Origin: Cydia pomonella
Taxonomy: Eukaryota > Arthropoda > Insecta > Lepidoptera > Tortricidae
NCBI RefSeq assembly: GCF_033807575.1
Contig: NC_084716.1
Location: 3,968,001-4,032,000, forward strand
Length of the DNA: 64,000 nt
Direction: 5' to 3'
Position numbers and translations under genes: made by a program. The stretch's first letter is position 1; every line of letters starts with the position of its first letter. The notes beneath the pieces were generated by a model that saw only the letters and a program-made list of their open reading frames with translations, was not told where the DNA came from and did not search any database. Positions 24,073 to 35,200 of the stretch are shown piece by piece.

Positions 24073-24180
24073 TATAGTCAGCAAAAAATGCATACGTATT
24101 AAAAAAAATATCACAAGGTTTTCACTTTGTGAAATACTGAATACTTGTGCATATCTATTTTTTCTGCTGACTTTATGACA
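24073..24180. repeat. Short inverted repeat (AGTCAGCA ends)
   Basis: TAGTCAGCAAAAAATGCATA on the left pairs with TATTTTTTCTGCTGACTTTA on the right. It shares its termini with the larger element at 60489-60695. Confidence 0.6.
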
Positions 24181-24477
24181 GTTTTGCATATGGACATTTA
24201 CTCATAACTGGTCTAATAAAATACTCTAATATATATATTTGTAAATAAATATTGGAAATGTATTTTAATGTTTACTATTCAGAAATTCTACATATCCATA
24301 AATACTACAAAAACGAATGTTATTGCTCATACTTAGATTACTTAGAATAAAGAACTCTACTACAAATGTACATGGACAAATGATGTTATTTAATTGTTAA
24401 TTGCTTATTGATTCTACTGGTAGGTACTATGCAATGATACCTATCACAAACAGCAGATGAAACAAATTAGTACATTA

Positions 24478-24580
24478 CGATACAAGTGCGAAAAGTAGGA
24501 AATGCGCAACGATCGAAGGGAGTGTTTTAAATCGACACGAGAAACGCTTTAAAAAATCAAAAGATGTAAATTTTCGTATA
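24478..24580. repeat. Partial repeat related to 60870-60990
   Basis: ACGATACAAGTGCGAAAAGT, AGGAAATGCGCAACGA and GGGAGTGTTTTAAATCGACA recur with changes at 60870-60990, where the element is a fuller inverted repeat ending in TACGATACA-like arms. Confidence 0.6.
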
Positions 24581-24584
24581 TAAA

Positions 24585-24880
24585 TAATAAATAATAATAA
24601 TATATAAATAAATATTATAGGACATTATTACACAAATTGACTAAGTCCCACAGTAAGCTCAATAAGGCTTGTGTTGAGGGTACTTAGACAACGATATATA
24701 TAATATATAAATATTTATAAATACTTAAATACATAGAAAACACCCATGACTCAGGAACAAATATCCATGCTCACCACACGAATAAATGCCCTTACCAGGA
24801 TTTTAACCCGGGACCATCAGCTTCGTAGGCAGGGTCACTACCCACTATTAGGCCAAACCGGTCGTCTCGTATCTCTCTCG
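24585..24880 (-). repeat. tRNA-derived SINE, reverse copy
   Basis: Body elements (GACTAAGTCCCACAGTAAGC, GGCTTGTGTTGAGG, CACCCATGACTCAGG) lead to a head with AACCCGGGACCATCAGC and CACTACCCACTATTAGGCC. It is the same family as 19729-19995 on the opposite strand. Confidence 0.85.
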
Positions 24881-24924
24881 TCTCGTATATGATTCTTTCT
24901 AATGCTAAAAAACGGACTCTAGCG

Positions 24925-25055
24925 GCTATTACCGCGAAAATCAAAGTTCGTAAATTTAGAGGAACTATCTCTGTCGCTCTACTTACGTTACGCCTTAATT
25001 GGAATAAAAGAAAATAGTGCCTGAAATTTTCGAGCTACGGTGTTCGCGGTAGGTC
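24925..25055. repeat. Hairpin MITE, family A copy 3
   Basis: CTATTACCGCGAAAATCAAA on the left pairs with GTGTTCGCGGTAGG on the right. The interior has TCTGTCGCTCTACTTACG and GGAATAAAAGAAAAT. Confidence 0.75.
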
Positions 25056-25144
25056 CTCAGATGTCTGGACTATTTCGTACCTACATGTAAAATTGACAAA
25101 TATTTAAACCTGCTGCTGTTTATGGTATGTTATATTCTGTTTTT

Positions 25145-25229
25145 TATTCCGTAGACTAAAATGACATTTCATGTGGTACTAAGAAATGTCATGTCTTACA
25201 TATGAAACGTCATTTTAGTCTACGGAATA
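25145..25229. repeat. Small inverted repeat, TATTCCGTAGAC arms
   Basis: TATTCCGTAGACTAAAATGA and GTCATTTTAGTCTACGGAAT are near-perfect inverted arms around a loop with ATGTCATGTC. The next element starts immediately after it. Confidence 0.85.
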
Positions 25230-26570
25230 AAAAAGCGGCCAAGTGCGAGTCGGACTCGCGCATGAAGGGTTCCGTACAATTAAGGACGTATTAAAAAAAA
25301 TCTTCTTATTAGATCTTGTTCAACATTTTCCCACTTTGGACACACATTTTACCACTTTGGAAGTGTCTCTCGCGCAAACTATTCAGTTTAGAAAAAAATG
25401 ATATTAGGAACCTAAATATCATTTTTGAAGACCTATTCATAGATACCCCACACGTATATGTTTAATGAAAAAATTTTTTTTTAAATTTTATGACGTATTA
25501 AAAAAAAACTACTTACTAGATCTCGTTCAAACCAATTTTCGGTGGAAGTTTGCATGGTAATGTATATTATATATTTTTTTTTGATTTTTCATTCTGTTAT
25601 TTTAGAAGTTACAGGGGGGGGGACACACTTTTTTTCACTTTGGAAGGTTCTCTCGCGCAAACTATTCAGTTTAGAAAAAAATGATATTAGAAACCTTAAT
25701 ATCATTTTTGAAGACCTATCCATAGATACCCCACACTTATGGGTATGATGAAATAAAAATTTTTTTTTTAATTTCATGACGTGTTAAAAAAAAACTACTT
25801 ACTAGATCTCGTTCAAACCAATTTTCGGTGGAAGTTTACATGGCAATGTATATCATATATTTTTTTTAGATTTTTCATTCTGTTATTTGAGAAGTTACAG
25901 GGGGGGGGACACACTTTTTTTCACTTTGGAAGGTTCTCTCGCGCAAACTATTTAGTTTAGAAAAAAATGATATTAGAAACCTTAATATCATTTTTGAAGA
26001 CCTATCCATAGATACCCCACACGTATGGGTATGATGAAAAAATTTTTTTTTTTTAAATTTCATGACGTATTAAAAAAAAAACTACTTACTAGATCTCGTT
26101 CAAACCAATTTTCGGTGGAAGTTTACATGGCAATGTATATCATATATTTTTTTTAGATTTTTCATTCTGTTATTTTAGAAGTTACGGGGGGGGGGGACAC
26201 ACATTTTACCACTTTGGAAGTGTCTCTCGCGCAAACTATTCATTTTAGAAAAAAATGATATTAGAAACCTCAATATCATTTTTGAAGACCTATCCATAGA
26301 TACCCCACACGTATGGGTTTGATGAAAAAAGATTTTTTGAGTTTCAGTTCTAAGTATGGGGAACCCCCAAAATTTATTGTTTTTTTTCTTTTTTTGTGTG
26401 AAAATCTTAATGCGGTTCGTAGAATACATCCACTTACTAAGTTTGAACAGTACAGCTCTTATAGTTTCGGAAAAAAGTGGCTGTGACAGAATCGGACAGA
26501 CAGACGGACATGACGAATCTATAAGGGTTCCGTTTTTTGCCATTTGGCTACGGAACCCTAAAAAACAGAC
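25230..26570 (+). repeat. GGTTCCGTA element with internal tandem expansion
   Basis: It starts AAAAGCGGCCAAGTGCGAGT and CGCATGAAGGGTTCCGTAC and ends TTTGGCTACGGAACCCTAAA. Inside, a unit beginning GACGTATTAAAAAAAA recurs at 25285, 25492, 25778 and 26064, with spacings of 207, 286 and 286 bp. Each unit holds CTCTCGCGCAAACTATTCAG and GATACCCCACAC. The inverted copy at 43190-43668 has a single unit of the short type, so the expansion is specific to this copy. Confidence 0.88.
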
Positions 26571-26898
26571 CTTAGGTAAACTGCGTGTATTTTTTAAGTA
26601 TGTAACATTTGTATGACCATAGACTAGGGTTGTCATAAGTGACACGGACAGTTGTGATTTTTTTTATCGTTTAAATTTAACGACGGGACACCAAGCTTTA
26701 AACGGGGATGTATGGCAACCCTTGCAAAATTCTGAGCTTGACGGAGACAATTTGCTTAATGACGGGGACACCGGGACACCAAGCTTCAAACTGGCACATG
26801 TCCCGATGTACGGGGACGTATGGCAACCCTACTATAGACACAAATAATACTTAGCAAAGGCGCATGAAGTAGGGCAAAATAATGTAGCCGGTAAATTT

Positions 26899-27054
26899 GA
26901 CACCTAAAGTGCCAATTACATCCACACTTTATCAGGCCTGATATTGGATCCGATTTCGGGCCCGAAAAAGAATATTTTTCCGTTTCACCAAATATCAAAC
27001 ATTGAACATTTTTCGTACCCGAAATCGGGAAGTGTGGTTGTAACTGGCGCTTAA
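26899..27054. repeat. Inverted-repeat MITE (AAGTGCCAATTACATCC)
   Basis: AAAGTGCCAATTACATCCAC on the left pairs with GTGGTTGTAACTGGCGCTT on the right. ATTTCGGGCCCGAAA lies near the middle. Its ends match those of the longer element at 27546-28062. Confidence 0.75.
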
Positions 27055-27345
27055 AGTAGTCGAACAATTAGGGGACAGTTGGAACAATTTTTTGCGCTAA
27101 TTTACGTGTCTTAGTTTTCCTTTGCCTGTAGTTAAGGTTCTTATGTCTTTTTTTATGAATAATATTATTATGATAGTTACTATACAAAGAGGTATGTCTA
27201 ATTGTGCTGGCTTTGCCATCTACATATCTAAAACGTGAATTAAAATATAAAAATAACAATTAATAAGTAACTTCGTCAAACATTATCGAAAACCAAAGAA
27301 AAAAACAAATACAACCGGATCACTCACAATGGAGCGTTCAGAAGA

Positions 27346-27450
27346 CCTACCGCGAACACCGAAGTTCGCAAACTACGGGCATCTTTCTCTATCACTCTAA
27401 TTACTTACGCCATAATAGGAGTAAAAGACAGAGATGCCCTCATAGATAGG
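27346..27450. repeat. Hairpin MITE, family A copy 4 (right end lost)
   Basis: CCTACCGCGAACACCGAAGT, TTTCTCTATCACTCTAATTA and GAGTAAAAGACAGAGATGCC match the family. The right terminal arm is missing or replaced. Confidence 0.65.
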
Positions 27451-27545
27451 CCCTCTCAACCTTCATACATACTAAAAACAGCAATATTGGACAAGTAGTC
27501 CATTCGACCATTAGGTCGAATCCGAAAATTAGGTTCATACCCCTT

Positions 27546-28062
27546 AAGGGCCAATTACATCCACATGCAAACGGACCCGACGTCGGGCCCGAGTAAGATA
27601 TTTCTCCATTTCACCAAATATCAACACATCTTTTAAAATAGTTAATATATTGGAAATTAAACTTTCGTGAGACATATTCTAAAATATTTAGATACCATGG
27701 TACAAAGAATTCAAGAGTGTAATCGAAATATTTTAGAATATTTGACATGTACAAAATACTTTGTCTCTAATTGCCAAAAATGGCAAAAATGTTCAATGTT
27801 TGATATTTTTGCATATATACCTTTTTTTTACATTTTAAATATTGTTAACGATGTCCTTATATTCTGTGGAACGGAAAACGATTATCAGGCCCGACATCTG
27901 GGCGGCTACCGGGAAAATCGTAATTCGTCAATTGCGGTCATTTTTCTCTGTCATTCTAATTACGTCTTAGTGAGAGTAAAAGAGAAAGATTTGCTAATTT
28001 CGGTTTTCGCGGTAGGCCCCCTGACGACTGATATCGGGAAGTATGGATGTAATTGGCCTTTT
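27546..28062. mobile_element. Inverted-repeat element containing a nested family A MITE
   Basis: AAGGGCCAATTACATCCACA on the left pairs with GTATGGATGTAATTGGCCTT on the right. Inside, 27906-28020 is a complete family A hairpin (GCTACCGGGAAAATCG to GGTTTTCGCGGTAGG), so it inserted later. The 142-codon frame across this region has no recognisable domain and I take it as chance. Confidence 0.75.
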
Positions 28063-28488
28063 AACTTTGGGTATGTACACACGGTTTTTTTTTAAAGTCC
28101 GTTAACTTCGGGGTATGGTATGGCTAAGTACATAAAGAAAGAATAAAGAATAAAGAAAAAAAAAGGAAACTTAATGGCATAGTTTTTTTTTCTTGTAAAT
28201 AGTAATTAATAGCGTTGTTGTAACAGGGACATTATATTTAAATCCACCAAACAATTGAAACCTATGAGATATCCTGATATCAATGACATTTCGAATATCG
28301 ATCGTCCGAGATAGTGCTTGCGTTTAGTAGCAAAAAAAAACTACCTACTAAACACTAATTAATGTGTAAACAGGCCCTAAAGCAAATGTAAACGCTCGTA
28401 GGGGCCTTATCAGATAAAAATAAATCATTGGTTATCTGCAAACTTGAGTTAATTAGAATACCGGTTTCTTTGATAAAGTTACTTAATT

Positions 28489-28792
28489 CATAGAGAAATA
28501 AGAAGTACATAGAGTGCTCATTCCATATATTTGGTACCAAATTTTCTGCTAAAATTATAACCAGAGTAACCGGAACTCTATTTTCAACTCCTACGCTTAC
28601 TCTGGTCATAATATTAGCTGTAAAACGTTGAGCATTAGACTTTTTATTTGCCGCGATATCTATTGTCGAGTCGAGTAGCAGTACTGAGAGTTCCGCTACT
28701 CGATGCTAGATGTCGACTACGAAAATGATAAGCATTTTGGTACCAAAAATGATGTATGTGTGAGTACTCTATGTACTTCTTATTTCTCTATG
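28489..28792. mobile_element. Inverted-repeat MITE with 7-bp target duplication, copy 2
   Basis: The left end CATAGAGAAATAAGAAGTAC and right end GTACTTCTTATTTCTCTATG are exact inverted copies over 20 bases. CTTAATT precedes (28482-28488) and follows (28793-28799). The interior shares GAGCATTAGACTTTT and CTACTCGATGCTAGATGTCG with 2571-2979. Confidence 0.88.
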
Positions 28793-29285
28793 CTTAATTT
28801 AAATTTAGCCTTGAAATTAAAGGACTTAAAAAAAACAGCTTGTGTAAGACTAATTCTATAATTAGGACGCACGCAGAATAACTACACGAGTGATTCGTGT
28901 ATGGTGCGCTATAGCGACGCATTCGCGACTCATTCGGCAACATGATCTACATAGTCGGACTCGGACCTCATGACCAAAAACTGAACATCTAGCGACCTTC
29001 ACCAAGGATGAGTTTTGGCCGAAAGGTGTCAAGTTCCGGCGATTCCACAGCTGGCTCCCCGACACAACGGGGTTGCAAACCGCATCGCAGCCATAATTGT
29101 GTGTTTTTAGTCTTGAGATATATTTTATAATAATATTTATGCTAGTTTTAAGGTATATATCTATGGGCCTAAAAAAAGATTTTCACTTATTAATTAAAAA
29201 AAAAAAAACAATTTTCTAAAGTGACATAAATTCAATGAAAGTACAAATAACTGTGAATCTCGGTGTTGTGAAGTGGTGAAGCACA

Positions 29286-32200
29286 TTAGGTGGCGATGGG
29301 AGGCAGGCGCTGGCCTAGACCAGATCCTAGGATCTTCTTGAAAGGTCCTCGCTTGTCCAGCACTCGCTCGTCGGCTCGTCGGGGGACGTGTCTAGAGGGT
29401 CATACCCACAGCGGTGGTCAATACAATTGCAGCACAAAAATATGTAAAAAGAATGTTTACTGATTCTTAATTATCCATCGACGTATTGGCCGGGTGCAGA
29501 CGGCTTGGCGGGAAAATAAAAACGATCGCAGCGCTTGATGTGGCCAAAGTTGTCGACAAATGTCGCGGTGTATGGATTCTCAGTATGTTCGCGATAAACT
29601 CAAAACCTGAACGGATTTTCATGCGGTTGTCACCAATCAATAGAGTGATTCTTGAGGTAAGGTTTATAATTTGTTTGTGTAACCCGGGCGAAGCCGGGGC
29701 GGGTCGCTAGTATTTTTAATAAAGGCCAATCCAGACGGGAACAGTTTTTCGCCAATCTGATTAAATTGTCTGATCAAATCAGGTGTGGACGCCAGCGGCA
29801 ATTTCGACCTCCGATTATGACCGATATTACCGATAAAATGGAGGTGCGGACGCAAGAATACCAATTTGTGACGCTAGTATTCGCGTTTGGGATATTGTTT
29901 TAATTTAAAGCGTTCAAAATGTTCAAATATATCTAAAATTGATGATTAAATTGTAGATAGACGACAATTTATTTCCTGATCAAATCGATCGATTTGATCA
30001 TCCTGTATGGACTGGCCTTAAGTTAAACCAATGATATTATCTAACTATATATAGGCTATACTCATACAAAAGAGGTACAAAAAATACTTCCATATTTATT
30101 TTCGCATTCCATTAATCTTTGTCATACTCGTTGTCAAACATAAGCTTGTCTCTTTCTCTTTCGGTGAGCGGGAGCTCGTTAGCACGTGCACATTTCTCGC
30201 TTGCCTAGGCGCGACTAAAGGCAACGTGTACAATTTTTACAAGTTAAACGCTTCAATTTTGGAACGCCTATAACATCTTTAGTTATAATATTGAGTTACG
30301 GAAAACGAACCTATTATAAAACAATAAGATACTTACTGCCAATACGAGCCGTTCCTCTGCAGTCGCATGATGTTGTTCTGGCAGATCATCAGCTCGTTCT
30401 GCAGGTACGTTCGCTGGTCGTTCACACGCACGAACAACTAGAAGACATTCAGATAGTATCAAGAATATAGACATAAACATTGGAAACGTTTGACTCTTTT
30501 CAGCATACCTTAAACACAACGGAATGGTTGAAAATGTTCGTCCTTCGATAAATTTTGCCCGTGCAGGGGGCGTACCCTCGGTCGCGGTTATAACCCAGGG
30601 CTGTAAAATCGAAGTTCGTCAATTGCGGGCATTTTTTTCTGTCACTCTAATTACGTCTTAGTGAGAGTAAAAGAGAAAGATTCCCGCAATTTGCGAATTT
30701 CGGTTTTCCCGTCACAGGGGTTGTTACTATATTGGGCTACTAGCCGCGCGCTTCAATTGACGTCTGGCGATCATAAGCAGTGCCGGATTAACCATTAAGC
30801 AAAATAAGCACTTGCTTAGGGCACCACGTCTAGGGGGGCACCAAAATCGTAGGAAAAAAAACGCACAGGCTGCATCAGCGTCGCAGTCGTAGTGTAGTAC
30901 TTATGTACACGAAACTTTTTGGTATGTTGTGTACCCATATAATAACGAAGGGTCGTAAGAGAGTGAGGACACGTAAGCACATCTCCAACCTTACGCGGAG
31001 GCCCTCAAAGCTCATGGTCAAAAAATCTTTCCGTCGGGCTTGTGGCCAACTGATTTTCTGGACGATTATTTTTTTGATTACCGATTTTGTAGCGAATTTT
31101 GCTCTCTTGCACACCAGATGTGTCGGCCAGGCCGAATTTCTGCAGAGCCGCGATCCTGCGACCTAATTGTCAAAGTGTTATAAAGGGCCCCGCGAAGGCC
31201 GAAAACCAAAAGTATCTTATCAAGTTGCGCTTTCGAGGTAAGCCAAAGGCTGAGCAGTAGGAGAACCGTGATTACATAGGATCGATTTCAAGCCACTCTT
31301 TTGCAGTTCGGCGTTAAGTCTTATGCGACGCTAGGCCTTCTACTTTATGCAAACTGCCTCACTTTCACTTGGCTATGAATCTAAATCCAAGTCCTCTCTC
31401 GCAGCTGGGCCTTCTGCTTTGCTTACACCTCGCCGTTGGTTGTATTGTATGATAACGCGCCGCGATCGGACGCTCCGGACGTCCAGCCATTCTTACCTCG
31501 TCATTGGTCAAATTCAAGCCTGGCTTTCTTCCAGCTCGACCTTTGGCCTATCCGTAAGCGCCGATCGAACGCGCCGCGCGTTTAGCCTTATGGAAAGCTC
31601 AGCCTTTGCTTTTAAAAACACTGATTTAAAGTTTCATGATTAAGGCCAATCAAATTAGATCGAAAAATAATAATAAATAATAATTAATTCCCAGCAAGCT
31701 GGAAATTGTTTTAATACTTTCATTTGGTCTTAAATGCGTATAATCCGAGTTTGCTCCATCCCAAGAGGTGTGCATACCTTTTGGGATACTTAGGAGATAT
31801 TTTTTTCCTTTGGATTGCCAAACCATAGCACTTGGTGGATCAGACACTGGTAAGGCGTATTCGGATTATTACATGATTTTACCAAAAATAAAAAATGTCG
31901 ATCTTTTTTTACAATTTACTACGAATACATATTAAGGTATCTTCAATCAATCAATAAATTTTATTGCAAGAACATAGTTAAATTACATTTCGGATCCTCA
32001 GATATCAATTTTAGTCATAATTAGAACAATTTTTCCAACGGACGTACCGTTTTCGAATTACAAGAAAAAAACTGAAAAAGAGGAAACATTTACCAGCACA
32101 CCTCCTGGGATGGAGCAAACTCGGATTACACGCATTTTTAGGACCAAATCCGAGAAAATCTAATTTTATTGGCCTAGGTAATTGTGATACATTATTATTT

Positions 32201-35200
32201 AAGAAAACGGGACTTAATCGCGTTTGATTAAGTTCCAAAATTACCTCCAACGTCAAGATAATGATGTCGACTTTACCCAGTCTTCTCCGAGACCACGCCG
32301 TCCTTGAAATGTCAGGTCTGGTCAATAATTTGCTATTTAAGAGATGGCTAAGCCCCTACTGAAGGCCTTTGCCCTCACATGAATGAGCTTCGCAGGAAAG
32401 CTCTAGAGGTTACAAAACCCTGTGCTCCGCACGGCCTGTCTTACACATCGATATTGGTTGACTTGGCTTCCGGCCTCATGCGAAACACGATCTTCGAATT
32501 TGCTTACACTTGACCTTACCTACTGTTACATTACTGCTGCAGTACTGTCAATTTCCGTGATAAAATGATGTGACGGATTGAAAGTCTATTCTCAGCAGTA
32601 ATGCGGCAATAAACGTCACTCAATTTACTAAGAAAATTCAATGTAATCTTGATGAGGGGGCACCATGGTCTAGAAATGCTTAGGGCATCAAAATATCTTA
32701 ATCCGGCACTGATCATAAGGTTAAACAATTTTACCTTGGACTCAGAATCCAGACGCCACTCCTTGCTGCGAAGAGTGCTGATCAGGTCTGTCTTGATCCT
32801 CTCGAAACGCTTCACAGTGCGAAGAAGCTCAGCCTGAAAAATATCAATCTGTTCTAATGTGACCAGTTAATATTGACCCCTTAACTACGCAGCATTCGTG
32901 TTTTTTTTTTCAAGTTAGCGCAAAACTTAACTGGGTACCTACTGGATTTATCAACTGTTTATTGATCCTGGTTGTCATGGATACGTATCCTAAGCCATAC
33001 ATAGGACAATGGTTTTACGGGTTTTCAATTTACATATTTAGGGTAAATGCGACAATGTTTGACGACTTAATTGTAATAATCATCCCTATGAAAGTTCCTC
33101 CAATTCGCTTTTGGATAGATTTGATAAAAAAATATATTGAAGAAATAGGTTTTGACCGTATTTTTATTACTTACTTATTTGTTATATTTCTAATTAAAAA
33201 GTCCAAGAACACTTGACATTGACTCAAGTTCACTCCATTAAAAAAATACTGTCATAGGGGATCAAAATTCGCCGCGTCAAGTAGTCACCTGTATTTATGG
33301 AAAGTAGAGGTAAGGAATGCCATCTCCATTCGGCAGAACTGTTGCAAAAGTGTCTAGCTGTCAGCTATAAATAATAGTTCCAAAACTCTCCAGAGTAGCT
33401 AAGAACCTCATTGATAAGAACTAATTACGTTCTATATTAACTAGAAGTTGGCCTAAAATTCAACTTTTATACTAAAAACGGCTTTAAATATGTTAAATTA
33501 ACAAAATATATTTTGACAGATGCTTTCGCATTCGAAAATTGTTTGACGTCACAGTTTATGGTTTGACATATAACTACATACACACGTAAAAGAGACGAAC
33601 TGTCAACAGTGTCAATCCGAGAGTTGTGACGTCATCAGAATCTTCAAAGACGTTTCGAGTTTGGTCACGTGACGTGTGCCAAAAGATAATATTGATAAAT
33701 ATAAAAGATAAATATGGTCATTACAGGTCCCCTAAAAGTAGTTTAATATGTTCTTATAAGCCAAAAAAAAATATTGGGATACAATTCTGCCCTAAGATTT
33801 GTAGATGGAAACAACCCTATTCACTTGAACATTATTTTTTGTTTAAAACGAGACGAGATAGTATAAAGTATAAAATATATAATTTTAGTCCAAAGGTTTA
33901 CGATACATGAGTCATTAGAATGATACCAGTAACAATTATTTTTTACCCCATAAAAATCTCTGATATATTTTTTTGTCGAAATAGTGCTCTTTGAAATTAA
34001 ACTATCATTGTTTTCACGAATAAAGTATTATGATGGTTGAAATTAAAAATAATCATGTCCCAATGTATTTCCAATGTTTTATTTTGACTTGTAATTCTCA
34101 CCATAAATTTAAGGAGTATTATTTTGCCTGACAGCATCAGGAGACGTCAGAATTCCACGCAATTAATAAATAATTATTAATAGGTGGCGCTAAGGTTTAT
34201 TGCTATAAAGTTTATTGTTTATTGCTATTTATGGTTTTTTGACGGACTCTTTTTGTTACATGGAGATTTCATTCCTTACCTCCATACATGTATTGCCCTA
34301 AATAAAAGTTAAAGGTGATGACTAGTGTAGTGTCTAGAGCTGGATAAAACTATAAGCAGATAGTAAATCAAAGTAATACCACAGAATACTAACGTAAAGA
34401 AAATAAACTTCCTACAAAACCGAAGTTTGACAGCGATTCAGGGAAGAATCAGGCTGTCCCTTTCTAATGTATGGCACTATCCCTATTGGTTGACAAAATT
34501 CAAGTCATTATCTTATCTGTGGTTGTGCACGCAAAGGGACGTCAAGTTCTGCCAACCCTAATAATTGCTCGGAGCAATGCTGGGCTATAACCACGAAAAT
34601 CGAAGTTCGTCAATTGCGGGTATTTTTTTCTCTGTCACTCTAATTACGTCGTTAGTAGGAGTAAAAGAGAAAGATCGCAGCAATTTGCTTTTTTCGCGGT
34701 AGGCCCCCCTGAGCCGAACGGAGCCGAGAATGACCGAATGCAGCAGTTTCTCCCCCCTGGTAATACTTACTGGAGTAAGAATGTCGAGGTTTATGTTCAG
34801 ATCATCGTGCTTCAACTTGCAGTCTGAGAAAAAAACATACTTTCAGATTTTCATTATAATGACAAAACTCCTGCTGTACCTATCATAGCAAAATTGGATA
34901 GATGGTTGCTGTTTCATAGCAACAGGAGCTGTGGCATCAAAAGTACAGTTAGGTTAGCTGACCATTCGTATACTTTATTCAATCAATGGGCAGTTTCTAG
35001 CGTTGCTATTAGTTAGGTACAGCCAACTGCAATTCCATTCATAATGTGTCCTTGCAATTCTGCAGCTCGTATCTAAGCAATCATACCTGGTCCGCAAACT
35101 TTGGCGTTCTTCAATTTTTCCTTCCAAATAGGCAGCTCCACCTTCAACTGGTCTATTGCGTCCAGGAGGTGCTTATGCCTTGAGCTCTCCCGCTCCAAAT

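Larger units (their letters stand above)
22848..29285. other. Intergenic, repeat-filled, no gene seen
   Basis: Between the hemicentin stop and the end of the minus-strand coiled-coil gene I see only repeats: a 32-bp tandem array, a LINE remnant, a SINE, family A hairpins, the tandemly expanded GGTTCCGTA element and nested MITEs. No AATAAA is found close behind the hemicentin stop. The segment 28860-29100 is richer in GC and CpG but has no convincing frame. Confidence 0.7.

Noticed and set aside
25230..26570. Possible CRISPR-like array (regular repeats)
   Set aside because: Units are 207-286 bp without short direct repeats and spacers, and the DNA is eukaryotic.
26175..26645. 156-codon minus-strand frame
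   Set aside because: It is a read-through of the tandemly repeated GGTTCCGTA element; related frames at 25589 and 25875 are the same unit repeated.
27667..28095. 142-codon frame in the intergenic region
   Set aside because: It runs across two nested inverted-repeat elements and carries no recognisable domain.
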